A DNA stretch of 9,871 nt from Cypionkella sp. (lineage in GTDB: Bacteria > Pseudomonadota > Alphaproteobacteria > Rhodobacterales > Rhodobacteraceae): positions 1 through 9,871 of the forward strand of contig JAGPBG010000053.1 in NCBI GenBank assembly GCA_018063485.1. Direction: 5' to 3'. Numbering within the stretch: position 1 is the first letter of the stretch; each line of letters starts with the position of its first letter. This document shows positions 1-7,156 of the stretch, in pieces. The translations under genes and the position numbers were made by a program. The notes below the pieces were generated by a model. It searched no databases, was not told the DNA's origin, and saw only the letters and a list, made by a program, of their open reading frames with translations.

Positions 1-2048
1 TCCGAGGCCCAGGCCCGATACCCCTTTTCCAGACGCATTGTTTCGATCGCCCTGTAACCGGCATTGCGCAGCCCGTGCGGCTGTCCGGCCTTTGCCAGAG
101 CGGCATAAACTCCACTGGCGTATTCCACCGGCAAATGCAGCTCCCACCCCAACTCCCCAACATAGGTGACGCGCAGCGCCCGCACGGGACAGCCCGCAAT
201 GCCGATGGTTTGCGCCGTGCCAAACGGGAACGCCGCATTCGACACATCCGCGCGCGTTACCGCCTGCAATATCTCGCGTGCCTTCGGCCCCATCAGCGAA
301 AGCACCGCATAGCCTGACGTTACATCAACCAGTTGCGCATTCATTCCGGCGGGAATGTTGCGGGCGATCCAGTTGAAATCATGGGTGGCAAATCCGGTGC
401 CGGTGACGATGTAATACTCATCCAGCGCCACCCGAACGACGGTAAGATCACATTCGATCCCGCCCTTGTCGTTCAGCATCTGGGTATAGATCAGGCTTCC
501 GACCGGCTTTGCGACATCATTGGCCGCAATCCAGGACAAAGCCGCCTCGGCATCCGGGCCTTTCAGAACAAATTTGGCAAAGGAGGTCTGATCAATCAAC
601 ACCGCCGCTTCACGCCCGGCGCGGTGTTCGCGGCCCACGGCCTCATGCCAGTTCGGGCGCTCAAAGGTATAAATGTCGCGCGGGGCCTCACCACTCGCCA
701 CATCCGCAAACCAGTTCGGGCGCTCCCATCCCAGCTTTTCGCCAAATACCGCCCCGGCTGATTTCAGGGTTTCATAGAGCGGTGATTTCCGGCAGGGGCG
801 ACCAGACTGATGCTCTTCATTGGGCCATGCCATCGTGTAATGCTTGCCATAGGCCTCATAGGTGCGCGACCGTACCCAATCCACATCGAAATGCGGACGG
901 CCAAAGCGGCGAATATCGGCGGCCCAAAGATCGAAGGGCGGCTCGCCTTTTGCAACCCATTCCGCCAGCGCCATCCCGGCCCCGCCACCCGAGGCGATGC
1001 CAAAGGCGTTGAACCCGGCGCCGACAAAGAAATTCTTCTGCTCTGGTGCTTCACCCAGAATGAACATGCCGTCCGGGGTGAAACTTTCCGGCCCGTTGAT
1101 CATCTGCTTGATCCCGGCGGTCTGCAACGCAGGCACCCGGCCAAGCGCCAATTCCATAAGGGGCTCGAAATGTTCAAAATCATTGTCCAGCAGGGAATAA
1201 TGAAAGCCCGTCGGAATTCCTTTCTCAAAGGCCATCTTCGGATTGGGTTCATAGCCGCCCATCACCAATCCGCCCACTTCTTCCTTGTAATAGGTCAGCC
1301 GGTCCGGGTCGCGCAGCGTGGGCAGATTGGCGGGAACCGAACCTATGCGCTCGGTGATCAGATATTGGTGCTCGACCGAAACCAGCGGCACCGTCACTCC
1401 ATGAGCTGCGGCAAAGCTGCGGGTCCATTGGCCACAGCAGGCGATCACTTTTTCACATCCGATCCGCCCGTGTTCGGTGACAACGCCCTTGATCACGCCG
1501 TCTTGGATTTCGACCGACAGAACCTTGGTGTCTTCATAGATCTTCGCCCCCGCCATGCGCGCGCCTTTGGCAAGGCTGAGCGTGATATCGGACGGATTGG
1601 CTTGTCCGTCGGTTGGCAGGAAAGCCGCGCCAACCAGATCGTCAATGGTCATGATCGGCCACAGATCAAACGCCTCTTTCGGCGTCAGCAGGTGCATCTC
1701 AAGACCAAAGGAATGGGCGGTGGTGGCCTGACGCTTCACTTCGGTCCAGCGTTCTTGTGAGCAAGCCAGTCGCAAGCCGCCGTTCATCTTCCAGCCTGTC
1801 GCCTGCCCGGTTTCAGCCTCAAGCCGTTTGTAAAGATCAACCGAATAGCCCAGAAGCTGGGTGATATTGGCGCTGGAGCGCAACTGCCCAACCAGCCCTG
1901 CCGCATGGAATGTGGTGCCAGAGGTCAGCTTTTTACGCTCAAGCAACACCACCTCGACACCCATTTTCGCAAGGTGATAGGCGGTGGAACAGCCGATGAT
2001 CCCGCCGCCGATGATGACAACCTTGGACGCTGCTGGAAGGTCTTTCAT
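1..2048 (-). CDS. FAD-dependent oxidoreductase fused to a GcvT-like folate domain (dimethylglycine/sarcosine dehydrogenase family), 3' end cut by window
   Basis: Reads open for 682 codons from ATG 2046-2048 to the window edge; related enzymes have about 800-850 residues, so the last part of the C-terminal domain is missing. Residues 8-20 hold the Rossmann FAD motif (GGGIIG at 14-19), with Glu37 positioned for the ribose. The motif SGTTFHAAGLV at 43-53 matches the site where dimethylglycine dehydrogenase binds FAD covalently, making His48 the likely attachment residue. TPDGMFILGEAP (about 320-331) and GAGFNAFGIASGGG (about 340-353) close the FAD domain. From about 440 a GcvT/aminomethyltransferase-like domain follows, including GGIECDLTV and, at the edge, MRLEKGYRAW. 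The family demethylates N-methyl amines oxidatively and transfers the one-carbon unit to tetrahydrofolate. The gene is last of the visible operon, 7 nt after the kinase gene, with GAGG as ribosome site. Dimethylglycine, sarcosine or another N-methyl substrate is possible. Confidence 0.9.
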   Translation of the reverse strand, partial: MKDLPAASKVVIIGGGIIGCSTAYHLAKMGVEVVLLERKKLTSGTTFHAAGLVGQLRSSANITQLLGYSVDLYKRLEAETGQATGWKMNGGLRLACSQERWTEVKRQATTAHSFGLEMHLLTPKEAFDLWPIMTIDDLVGAAFLPTDGQANPSDITLSLAKGARMAGAKIYEDTKVLSVEIQDGVIKGVVTEHGRIGCEKVIACCGQWTRSFAAAHGVTVPLVSVEHQYLITERIGSVPANLPTLRDPDRLTYYKEEVGGLVMGGYEPNPKMAFEKGIPTGFHYSLLDNDFEHFEPLMELALGRVPALQTAGIKQMINGPESFTPDGMFILGEAPEQKNFFVGAGFNAFGIASGGGAGMALAEWVAKGEPPFDLWAADIRRFGRPHFDVDWVRSRTYEAYGKHYTMAWPNEEHQSGRPCRKSPLYETLKSAGAVFGEKLGWERPNWFADVASGEAPRDIYTFERPNWHEAVGREHRAGREAAVLIDQTSFAKFVLKGPDAEAALSWIAANDVAKPVGSLIYTQMLNDKGGIECDLTVVRVALDEYYIVTGTGFATHDFNWIARNIPAGMNAQLVDVTSGYAVLSLMGPKAREILQAVTRADVSNAAFPFGTAQTIGIAGCPVRALRVTYVGELGWELHLPVEYASGVYAALAKAGQPHGLRNAGYRAIETMRLEKGYRAWAS

Positions 2049-2055
2049 TCTATCC

Positions 2056-2943
2056 TCAGAACTGTTGAAGCCCGGCGAAGGCCGCGCGATAATTGGTCAG
2101 ATTGGCGGCGGTATAATCCGCATAATCAAAGTCGATATCCGAGGTGATTTCGGACACCATGCTCCACAAGGTTTCGCGCAAGAGCGAGGCGCATTTCATC
2201 GCCTCATAGCTGCGCCAGAGCGAAGGTGTTGGCGCGGCCCCGAAATAGGCCTCCAGCATCGCTGCCTCTTGCGCGGCGCTAAAGCCGTTGTTGGTGGCCA
2301 GCCCGCCCAGATCGAAAAGTGGGCTGTTCATCCCGGCATATTCCCAATCAATCAGCCAAAGCCGATCCGCACCTTTCAAGATGTTCGAGGCCAGGAGATC
2401 ATTGTGCCCCAATACCAAGGTGATCGGGCCCACCATCGCCTCCAACCGCTCCGCCTGTGCCAGCAATCCGGGCAGCAGTCCGCTGTGGGCAGAACCGCGT
2501 GCGGTCAAGGTCGCAGCATAGTCGCGCAGGATATGGAACACCCAGAACGCCAGCACGGGGCCGCGCAGATACACCAAGGCATCTCGGTGAACCCTGGCGA
2601 CAAGATCAACAATCCGCAGCAGATTTTCAGGATCGCGCACCCCCGCCTCATCCAGCGGGTCTGCGTCCACATAATCCAGCACCAGAACCCCGGCCTCGGC
2701 ATAATGCACCGCCGGGGCCAGACCCGCGGCATGGGTTGCGCGGCTAACCGCAAGTTCGTTCCAGCGCATTACGCCATGTTCAGGAATATCCTTGCCCAAG
2801 CGCACGACAAAGCGGCGGCCTTGATCGGACAGCACCATGTTCAGATTGGTCTTGCCGCCGCCCAACAGCCGGGCGCCTTCTGGATCGCTCCAGCAGGGCA
2901 ATGACAGCGCCAGATCAATGGCCGCTTGTTCATGTGGCCGCAT
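2056..2943 (-). CDS. Choline-kinase/aminoglycoside-phosphotransferase-fold small-molecule kinase (copy 1)
   Basis: A 295-residue protein of the choline/ethanolamine kinase and APH superfamily, expected to move the gamma-phosphate of ATP to a hydroxyl group of a small molecule in the cytoplasm. Visible motifs are the nucleotide loop GGGKTNLNMVL (28-38), VVRLG (46-50, Arg where many kinases have Lys), the catalytic loop HNDLLASN (180-187, Asp182 the predicted base and Asn187 a metal ligand), and LIDWEYAGMNSPLFDL (197-212, Asp199 the metal-binding Asp). The IDWEYAGM signature is typical of LicA/choline-kinase-like proteins rather than antibiotic resistance enzymes. I chose ATG 2941-2943; a longer frame reaching 3036 would lie deep inside the permease gene. 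The chosen start still overlaps the permease end by 14 bp, so translation is probably coupled; AGGATGGGG lies just upstream. It sits between transporter and oxidoreductase genes, so its substrate is probably the imported compound or a product of it (inference). Confidence 0.88.
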   Translation of the reverse strand: MRPHEQAAIDLALSLPCWSDPEGARLLGGGKTNLNMVLSDQGRRFVVRLGKDIPEHGVMRWNELAVSRATHAAGLAPAVHYAEAGVLVLDYVDADPLDEAGVRDPENLLRIVDLVARVHRDALVYLRGPVLAFWVFHILRDYAATLTARGSAHSGLLPGLLAQAERLEAMVGPITLVLGHNDLLASNILKGADRLWLIDWEYAGMNSPLFDLGGLATNNGFSAAQEAAMLEAYFGAAPTPSLWRSYEAMKCASLLRETLWSMVSEITSDIDFDYADYTAANLTNYRAAFAGLQQF

Positions 2944-4933
2944 CTTGCCCCATCCTGTGCTTTGCCCGTTTGGCGGCCGCCGACAGCATCCTGTCCACGA
3001 TGATTGCAATGAATGCCACCGACAGCCCGGCCACAATGCCCAAGCCCGTGTTGGCCTTGGTCAGCGCGATATAGACCTGTTGTCCCAGATCACGCGTGCC
3101 CACCAGCGCGGTGATTACCAACATTGAAAGCGCCAGCATGATGGTCTGGTTCAACCCCAGCAACAGCGACGGCAAGGCCAGAGGCAGTTTGATCCGCCGC
3201 AGCAGTTGCCATTTCGTGCAGCCCGATACCAACCCGGCCTCGATCAACTGCGGATCGACGTTGCGGATACCATGTGCGGCATAACGGATCGACGGAACAA
3301 TCGAATACAGCACCACCGCGACCATGGCCGAGAAATCGCCAACCCGGAACAGCATGACCACCGGGATCAGATAGACAAAGCTGGGCAGAGTTTGCAATGT
3401 GTCAATGATGACCCCGATCACCGAATTGGCGCGATCACTCTGCCCGGCCCAAATGCCGATGGGCACTCCGAAAACCATGGCCAGCAAGACTGACACACCG
3501 CACAGATAAATCGTGATCATCGCCTCGGGCCAAAGCCCGGCTGTGGCGATGAACCCGGCCATACACAGAGCCATGGTCCCAAGGGCAAGACCGCCCATGC
3601 GCCAAGCCGCCAAGGCAGTGGCGGTAATACCCCATGCCCATGGGATGCCGACAAAGAACGACTTCACCGGCACCAGCAAGAAGGTCAAGACCAGCACCTT
3701 CCACGCCTCGATGGTGTCGTAGAGATTCAGGTTGATCCATTTGATCAAGGCCTCCCAAAAACCGCCCATTGTTAGCATCAAGGCGGCTGGATAGGTCTGG
3801 ATTGCCGGAACGATCATCCCCAGAACCAAGGTTGAAATGGTCACGATTGCCACGCTGATCGGCAAAAGCTGCCGCCTGACAAATGCCCCCGCAGGTTTTG
3901 GCACCCGAGCATGCGATGCCATTGCCTGCGAAATACGGTCCAACGCGATGGCCAGCGCCACAATCGCCACCCCGGCCATGACACCGCCGCCAATGTCCAG
4001 CTTGCGCAGTGCTGTCAGCACATCATAGCCCAAACCGCCCGCACCGATCATGGATGCAATGATCACCATGTTCAGCGACAGCATGATCACCTGATTCACC
4101 CCTACCATCATCATCGACCGCGCCGAGGGCAGCAGGATTTTCCACAGCATTTGTCGCTTGCTGCACCCGGCCATCTGCCCGGCCTCAACCACCTCGGGCG
4201 GTACGGCTTTGAGCGCCAGCGTCGTGATGCGCACCATCGGCGGCATCGCGTAAATCACAGTTGCCACCAGTGCCGCCATCGGACCGAAACCGAACATGAA
4301 CAGGATCGGCACCAGATAGGCAAACACCGGCACCGTCTGCATCAGGTCCAGCACCGGCCGCAGCAGGGCCTCGAACCGGGGATGGCGATAGGATGCAATT
4401 CCCAAGGCCGAGCCGCAAACCACCCCCAGCGGGACCGATATCATCACTGATGCAAGCGTCACCATGGCGCTGGCCCATTGTCCGAACACCGCCAGATACA
4501 CAAAGCAAAGGCCGGTTATCACAGCCAGGCGTATCCCGCCGTAGGCATAGCCCAGTGCAATGAAGGCATAGGTGATCGCAACCCAACTCAGCGAAGGGGC
4601 TATCGCCACCGCTTGCTGACCTTGCCCCTGAAAGAACCCATCCACAAGCAGTTGGCGCACGACGCCGTAAGGCGCTTCAACGATGGTTGAGAGCAGCCGC
4701 GTGACATGCCGAAAACTGACGGGGCCGATCGCGGCATCTTCGACCAGCCATGTCATGGCCGCCGAAATCCATTTATCAACTGGAATCACCCATGAGCGAG
4801 GGTATTTTGCAAGCCAACCCCAGCCAGTCAGTTGCACCAGCCATTTCGATGACAGGGAAAGCGCCAAGGTTATACCGAACAGCAAGCCCCAAAACAATTG
4901 ACCCATCGAAAGCCATCGGCGCAGCAGAGTCAT
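2930..4933 (-). CDS. Fused tandem ABC transporter permease, ProW/glycine-betaine type, two membrane domains
   Basis: A 667-residue inner-membrane protein holding two complete BPD_transp_1 permease domains in one chain. Each half has a core of five or so hydrophobic helices and its own ATPase-contacting EAA loop: EAGQMAGCSKRQMLWKILLP (250-269) and EAGLVSGCTKWQLLRRIKLP (565-584). These loops are very alike, as are the preceding DLMQTVPVFAYLVPILF (196-212) and DTLQTLPSFVYLIPVVMLF (511-529), so the protein arose by duplication and fusion of a ProW-like unit. Single-domain ProW/OpuAB proteins have roughly 280-350 residues and work as dimers; here one chain should supply the whole channel. ATG 4931-4933 follows the ATPase stop by one nucleotide. 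A TTG in the same frame at 4963 would add ten residues and overlap the ATPase gene, so I reject it. The substrate is probably a quaternary or N-methylated amine, judged from family and neighbours. Confidence 0.92.
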   Translation of the reverse strand: MTLLRRWLSMGQLFWGLLFGITLALSLSSKWLVQLTGWGWLAKYPRSWVIPVDKWISAAMTWLVEDAAIGPVSFRHVTRLLSTIVEAPYGVVRQLLVDGFFQGQGQQAVAIAPSLSWVAITYAFIALGYAYGGIRLAVITGLCFVYLAVFGQWASAMVTLASVMISVPLGVVCGSALGIASYRHPRFEALLRPVLDLMQTVPVFAYLVPILFMFGFGPMAALVATVIYAMPPMVRITTLALKAVPPEVVEAGQMAGCSKRQMLWKILLPSARSMMMVGVNQVIMLSLNMVIIASMIGAGGLGYDVLTALRKLDIGGGVMAGVAIVALAIALDRISQAMASHARVPKPAGAFVRRQLLPISVAIVTISTLVLGMIVPAIQTYPAALMLTMGGFWEALIKWINLNLYDTIEAWKVLVLTFLLVPVKSFFVGIPWAWGITATALAAWRMGGLALGTMALCMAGFIATAGLWPEAMITIYLCGVSVLLAMVFGVPIGIWAGQSDRANSVIGVIIDTLQTLPSFVYLIPVVMLFRVGDFSAMVAVVLYSIVPSIRYAAHGIRNVDPQLIEAGLVSGCTKWQLLRRIKLPLALPSLLLGLNQTIMLALSMLVITALVGTRDLGQQVYIALTKANTGLGIVAGLSVAFIAIIVDRMLSAAAKRAKHRMGQDAAT

Positions 4934-4934
4934 C

Positions 4935-5960
4935 TCAATGCCCCCGACCGACAAGAATATCAATCACTGCCTGGCGATGCACTTCGCCGATTGCACGGCC
5001 TTCGCCATCAAGCACCCTGAACGGCAAATCCGCCGCCTCAACCCGGTCAGCCACATCGGCCACTCGGGCCGAGGCCAGGACATCCCCGGCATGAGCAGTG
5101 CCGGTCAATGGCTGCATGATCGTTCCCACCTTGATCACCTTGGCGCGCGGGATGTGTTTGGTGAATTCGGCGACATAATCGGTGGCAGGGTGCAAAACCA
5201 ATTCTTCGGGGGATGCCGTCTGGACGATCTCACCATCTTTCATCACGGCAATATTGTCGGCCAAACGGATCGCTTCATCGAAATCATGGGTGATGAAAAC
5301 GATGGTCTTTTGTAGCCGTGCTTGCAGCCGCAACAACTCGTCTTGCATCTCGCGCCTTATCAGCGGATCGAGCGCCGAAAAAGGTTCATCCAGAAACCAC
5401 AATTCCGGCTCGACCACCAAAGAGCGCGCGATGCCGACCCGCTGTTGCTGCCCGCCTGAAAGCTGGCGCGGGTAATGATCTTCGCGACCCGCAAGCCCGA
5501 CCAATTCAATGACCTGACTGGCCCGCGCTTCGCGGGTCTTGCGGTCAATGCCCTGAACCTCAAGTGGGAAAGCCGCATTTTGCAGGACCGTCAGATGCGG
5601 CAAAAGCGCGAAATGCTGAAACACCATCCCCATTTTGGTCCGGCGCAGGGCGATCAACTCCCGCTCATTCATCTTCAGAAGATCATTGCCCTCAAAGTTG
5701 ATCTCGCCTGCGGATGAGTCGACCAATCGCGCCAGACAGCGCACCAGCGTGGATTTGCCAGACCCTGAAAGGCCCATTATAACAAAAATCTCGCCGCGTC
5801 GGATGCTGGCATTGACATTGCGCACGGCGCTGACAAGACCGGCGCGCTTTACATCCTCGCCGGAGGCTTGCCCGTTATGTTTCGCCAGAAAGCCATCAGC
5901 ATTTGGACCGTAAAGTTTCCAAAGCCCACGGCATTCCAAAATAACCGCCTGATCAGTCAT
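4935..5960 (-). CDS. ABC transporter ATP-binding protein, glycine betaine/proline betaine type (ProV family)
   Basis: A 341-residue ATPase that powers the permease encoded just downstream. All nucleotide-binding elements are intact: Walker A GLSGSGKST (63-71), Q-loop Gln115, signature LSGGQQQR (167-174), Walker B LWFLDEP with catalytic Glu192, D-loop SALD (195-198) and switch His225 in THD. The long N-terminal lead (1-45) before the first strand and the phrases MGLSGSGKSTLVRC, VFQHFALLPH and ITHDFDEA are hallmarks of ProV/OpuAA rather than sugar or amino-acid importers. Residues about 271-341 resemble a single degenerate CBS-like regulatory tail; ProV proteins often have longer, paired CBS modules that sense ionic strength, so osmotic control here may be weak or lost (inference). 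ATG 5958-5960 is preceded by AAGGGG at suitable spacing. It lies 67 nt after the binding-protein gene, with a hairpin in between. Confidence 0.93.
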   Translation of the reverse strand: MTDQAVILECRGLWKLYGPNADGFLAKHNGQASGEDVKRAGLVSAVRNVNASIRRGEIFVIMGLSGSGKSTLVRCLARLVDSSAGEINFEGNDLLKMNERELIALRRTKMGMVFQHFALLPHLTVLQNAAFPLEVQGIDRKTREARASQVIELVGLAGREDHYPRQLSGGQQQRVGIARSLVVEPELWFLDEPFSALDPLIRREMQDELLRLQARLQKTIVFITHDFDEAIRLADNIAVMKDGEIVQTASPEELVLHPATDYVAEFTKHIPRAKVIKVGTIMQPLTGTAHAGDVLASARVADVADRVEAADLPFRVLDGEGRAIGEVHRQAVIDILVGRGH

Positions 5961-5991
5961 GCGCGCCCCTTCAGGCCCAAACCTCGAAATT

Positions 5992-6021
5992 GTGCCGGGC
6001 CGGACAATACCGGCCCGGCAC
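5992..6021 (-). terminator. Perfect 12-bp hairpin after the binding-protein gene; attenuator or mRNA-stabilising stem
   Basis: Arms GTGCCGGGCCGG (5992-6003) and CCGGCCCGGCAC (6010-6021) pair without mismatch around a 6-nt loop (acaata). The stem begins 6 nt after the stop of the binding-protein gene and ends about 31 nt before the ATPase start. No run of U follows on the minus strand, so it is not a classical full Rho-independent terminator. Similar stems are common between binding-protein and membrane genes of ABC operons, where they protect the upstream mRNA from 3' decay or reduce read-through, giving excess binding protein. That role is inferred; the stem itself is directly visible. Confidence 0.7.
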
Positions 6022-6027
6022 CCATCA

Positions 6028-6972
6028 TTATTGGATCCAGAGTTTCCAGACGGCTTCGTTGGTGGTCATCCATTCCGCGACCACATCATCAATCGACCTG
6101 CCGTTGACATCGACTTCGCCGACCATCCTGCCCATGTCTTCATTGGTCATCTTGAAGGCCTTGATCGCTTTGGCAGCGCCCGGCCATTTCGTCTCGACAC
6201 CCTCATAGGCCACCTTCCAGATCGGTCCGACAGGCTTGCCGCAATCATAGGCCAGATCCGGGTTTATACCGACCGTCGGATCGGTATAGCATTCCGGCGT
6301 ATAGGGCGGAAATTCAACGAATTTTCCGTCGTACTTTACCGGTGCCCAATGGGGTTGATAGATCCACAGCACAATCGGATCCTTGCGCTGATAGGCCGCT
6401 TCCAACTCGGCAAACAGCGCGGCATCGGTCCCGGCATGAACCACCTCAAAATCGAGCCCCAGCGCTTCGACACGCTCTTCGTCAAAACCGCCCCAAGTTA
6501 CCGGGCCGCCCAGATAGCGTCCCTTTGGCGCGGTTTCCACGGTTGAAAAGGCCTCGGCGCAAGTCTTCAGTGCAGTCCAATCCGGCAGGCCGGGGCAGCG
6601 TTCTTCCATATAGGAAGGATACCACCATTCCTCGCGCGCCAGCATTCCGGTTTCGCCCATGTTGACAACGCCACCGGCAGCGATGGCCGCATCCATCGCC
6701 TCTTGTCCTGTGGTGGCCCAAATCTCCATCGCAACGTCCAGATCGCCGGTCCTTAATCCGGCAAACTGCGCCAGATAGTCGGCCTGAACCAGTTGCACAT
6801 TGTATCCGGCTTTCTTGAGCACTTCGGCCATGATCGTCGAACTGATAACCTCGCCCGACCAGTCATTGGTGGTGATCTTGATCGGATCAGTTGATTCGAC
6901 TTCGGCATTTGCCGAAGTCGTAACAAGCAGCGCGGCAAGCACGCTCATCGAAATATTGCGCAGGTAACTCAT
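6028..6972 (-). CDS. Periplasmic substrate-binding protein, OpuAC/ProX family (quaternary or N-methylated amine)
   Basis: A 314-residue exported protein, first gene of the transporter operon. Residues 1-23 form a typical signal peptide (basic start, hydrophobic VLAALLV, cleavage after ANA at 21-23). The mature part starts like OpuAC proteins: IKITTNDWSGEVISSTIMAEVLKKAGY (31-57), then LVQADY and the GDLDVAMEIW stretch (77-85). Binding proteins of this family hold the trimethylammonium group in a cage of aromatic residues; candidates here are Trp38, Trp85, Trp116, Trp117, Trp203, Tyr205 and Trp209, but I cannot assign the cage without a structure. Four cysteines (126, 138, 228, 244) could form two periplasmic disulfides. 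I chose ATG 6970-6972 because it gives a proper signal peptide and has AGGGGG upstream; the frame extends further, to 7089, but that would bury the signal peptide. No lipobox is present, so the protein is probably soluble in the periplasm. Confidence 0.92.
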   Translation of the reverse strand: MSYLRNISMSVLAALLVTTSANAEVESTDPIKITTNDWSGEVISSTIMAEVLKKAGYNVQLVQADYLAQFAGLRTGDLDVAMEIWATTGQEAMDAAIAAGGVVNMGETGMLAREEWWYPSYMEERCPGLPDWTALKTCAEAFSTVETAPKGRYLGGPVTWGGFDEERVEALGLDFEVVHAGTDAALFAELEAAYQRKDPIVLWIYQPHWAPVKYDGKFVEFPPYTPECYTDPTVGINPDLAYDCGKPVGPIWKVAYEGVETKWPGAAKAIKAFKMTNEDMGRMVGEVDVNGRSIDDVVAEWMTTNEAVWKLWIQ

Positions 6973-6994
6973 TGCAATCCCCCTGTTTTTGTTC

Positions 6995-7012
6995 TTTCGG
7001 CTTTGACCGAAA
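6995..7012. promoter_or_regulatory. Candidate DeoR-type operator, TTTCGG-N6-CCGAAA
   Basis: A perfect inverted repeat with 6-bp arms around ctttga, 22 bp upstream of the binding-protein start and therefore in its probable leader or promoter-proximal region. DeoR-family operators often contain TTTCG/CGAAA-like half-sites, which fits a site for the divergent regulator, but the match to this particular protein is inferred. A short stem of this kind could also be a leader RNA hairpin or chance. Confidence 0.4.
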
Positions 7013-7052
7013 TGCTTCGCCTGCAGAAAGACTACCAGCAATTCGGCACAAG

Positions 7053-7070
7053 GCAACAATTTTGCAACAA
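7053..7070. repeat. Direct repeat GCAACAA with 11-bp period in the control region
   Basis: GCAACAA occurs at 7053-7059 and again at 7064-7070, so the two copies lie about one helical turn apart on the same DNA face. Such phasing is common for protein-binding half-sites. Which protein would bind is unknown; the divergent DeoR-family regulator is one candidate. Confidence 0.35.
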
Positions 7071-7130
7071 ATTCGCTCGTTAACCCCATATAAGATGTGG
7101 CTTTTTGAGGGTTTCATTCTTATCTTATTT

Positions 7131-7146
7131 GAACTGCCTGTAGTTC
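7131..7146. promoter_or_regulatory. Candidate operator GAACT-N6-AGTTC just before the deoR-family start
   Basis: A perfect 5-bp inverted repeat with a 6-bp spacer ending immediately before the presumed ribosome site of the regulator gene. Its position would suit autoregulation. The half-site differs from the TTTCGG repeat near the binding-protein gene, although both contain TTC in one arm and share spacer length. Chance is possible for arms this short. Confidence 0.3.
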
Positions 7147-7151
7147 GGGGG
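7147..7151 (+). promoter_or_regulatory. Ribosome-binding site deciding a TTG start for the regulator
   Basis: GGGGG is the only Shine-Dalgarno-like run near the start of the regulator gene. It leaves 5 nt before TTG 7157 but 11 nt before GTG 7163, which slightly favours TTG. Both are weak start codons, consistent with low regulator output. Confidence 0.4.
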
Positions 7152-7156
7152 TTTCT

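Larger units (their letters stand above)
6973..7156. promoter_or_regulatory. Divergent control region between transporter operon and deoR-family gene
   Basis: This 184-bp stretch is the only sizable gene-free DNA in the window and must carry the promoters for both directions. It holds two inverted repeats of the same geometry, each with a 6-bp spacer (6995-7012 and 7131-7146), a direct repeat of GCAACAA with 11-bp period (7053-7070), and an AT-rich centre around 7088-7096 (ATATAAGAT) that could serve as a -10 element on either strand. I could not find a convincing -35/-10 pair with good spacing for either gene. The divergent DeoR-family protein is the natural candidate to bind here. Confidence 0.6.

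Noticed and set aside
810..1760. Open frame of 316 codons on the plus strand
   Set aside because: It lies fully antisense to the FAD/GcvT gene, whose motifs are clear, and its translation has no recognisable domain and the Arg/His-rich composition of a shadow frame.
1984..2904. Open frame of 306 codons on the plus strand
   Set aside because: Antisense to kinase copy 1, rich in Gln, His and Arg, without any domain signal; a shadow of GC-rich coding DNA.
2944..3036. Longer N-terminus for kinase copy 1
   Set aside because: It would overlap the permease gene by over 100 bp, its extra residues (Cys/Arg/Trp-rich) do not look like kinase sequence, and ATG 2943 has a good upstream ribosome site.
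3911..4450. His/Arg-rich open frame on the plus strand
   Set aside because: Its composition arises from the reverse complement of membrane-helix codons in the permease gene; not a real protein.
6973..7089. Longer N-terminus for the binding protein
   Set aside because: It would place 39 residues before an ideal signal peptide and run through the control region; ATG 6972 with AGGGGG upstream is far better.
7105..7131. Promoter TTGAGG with TATTTG downstream, for the regulator gene
   Set aside because: The spacer is only about 15 bp and both boxes are poor, so I do not call it.
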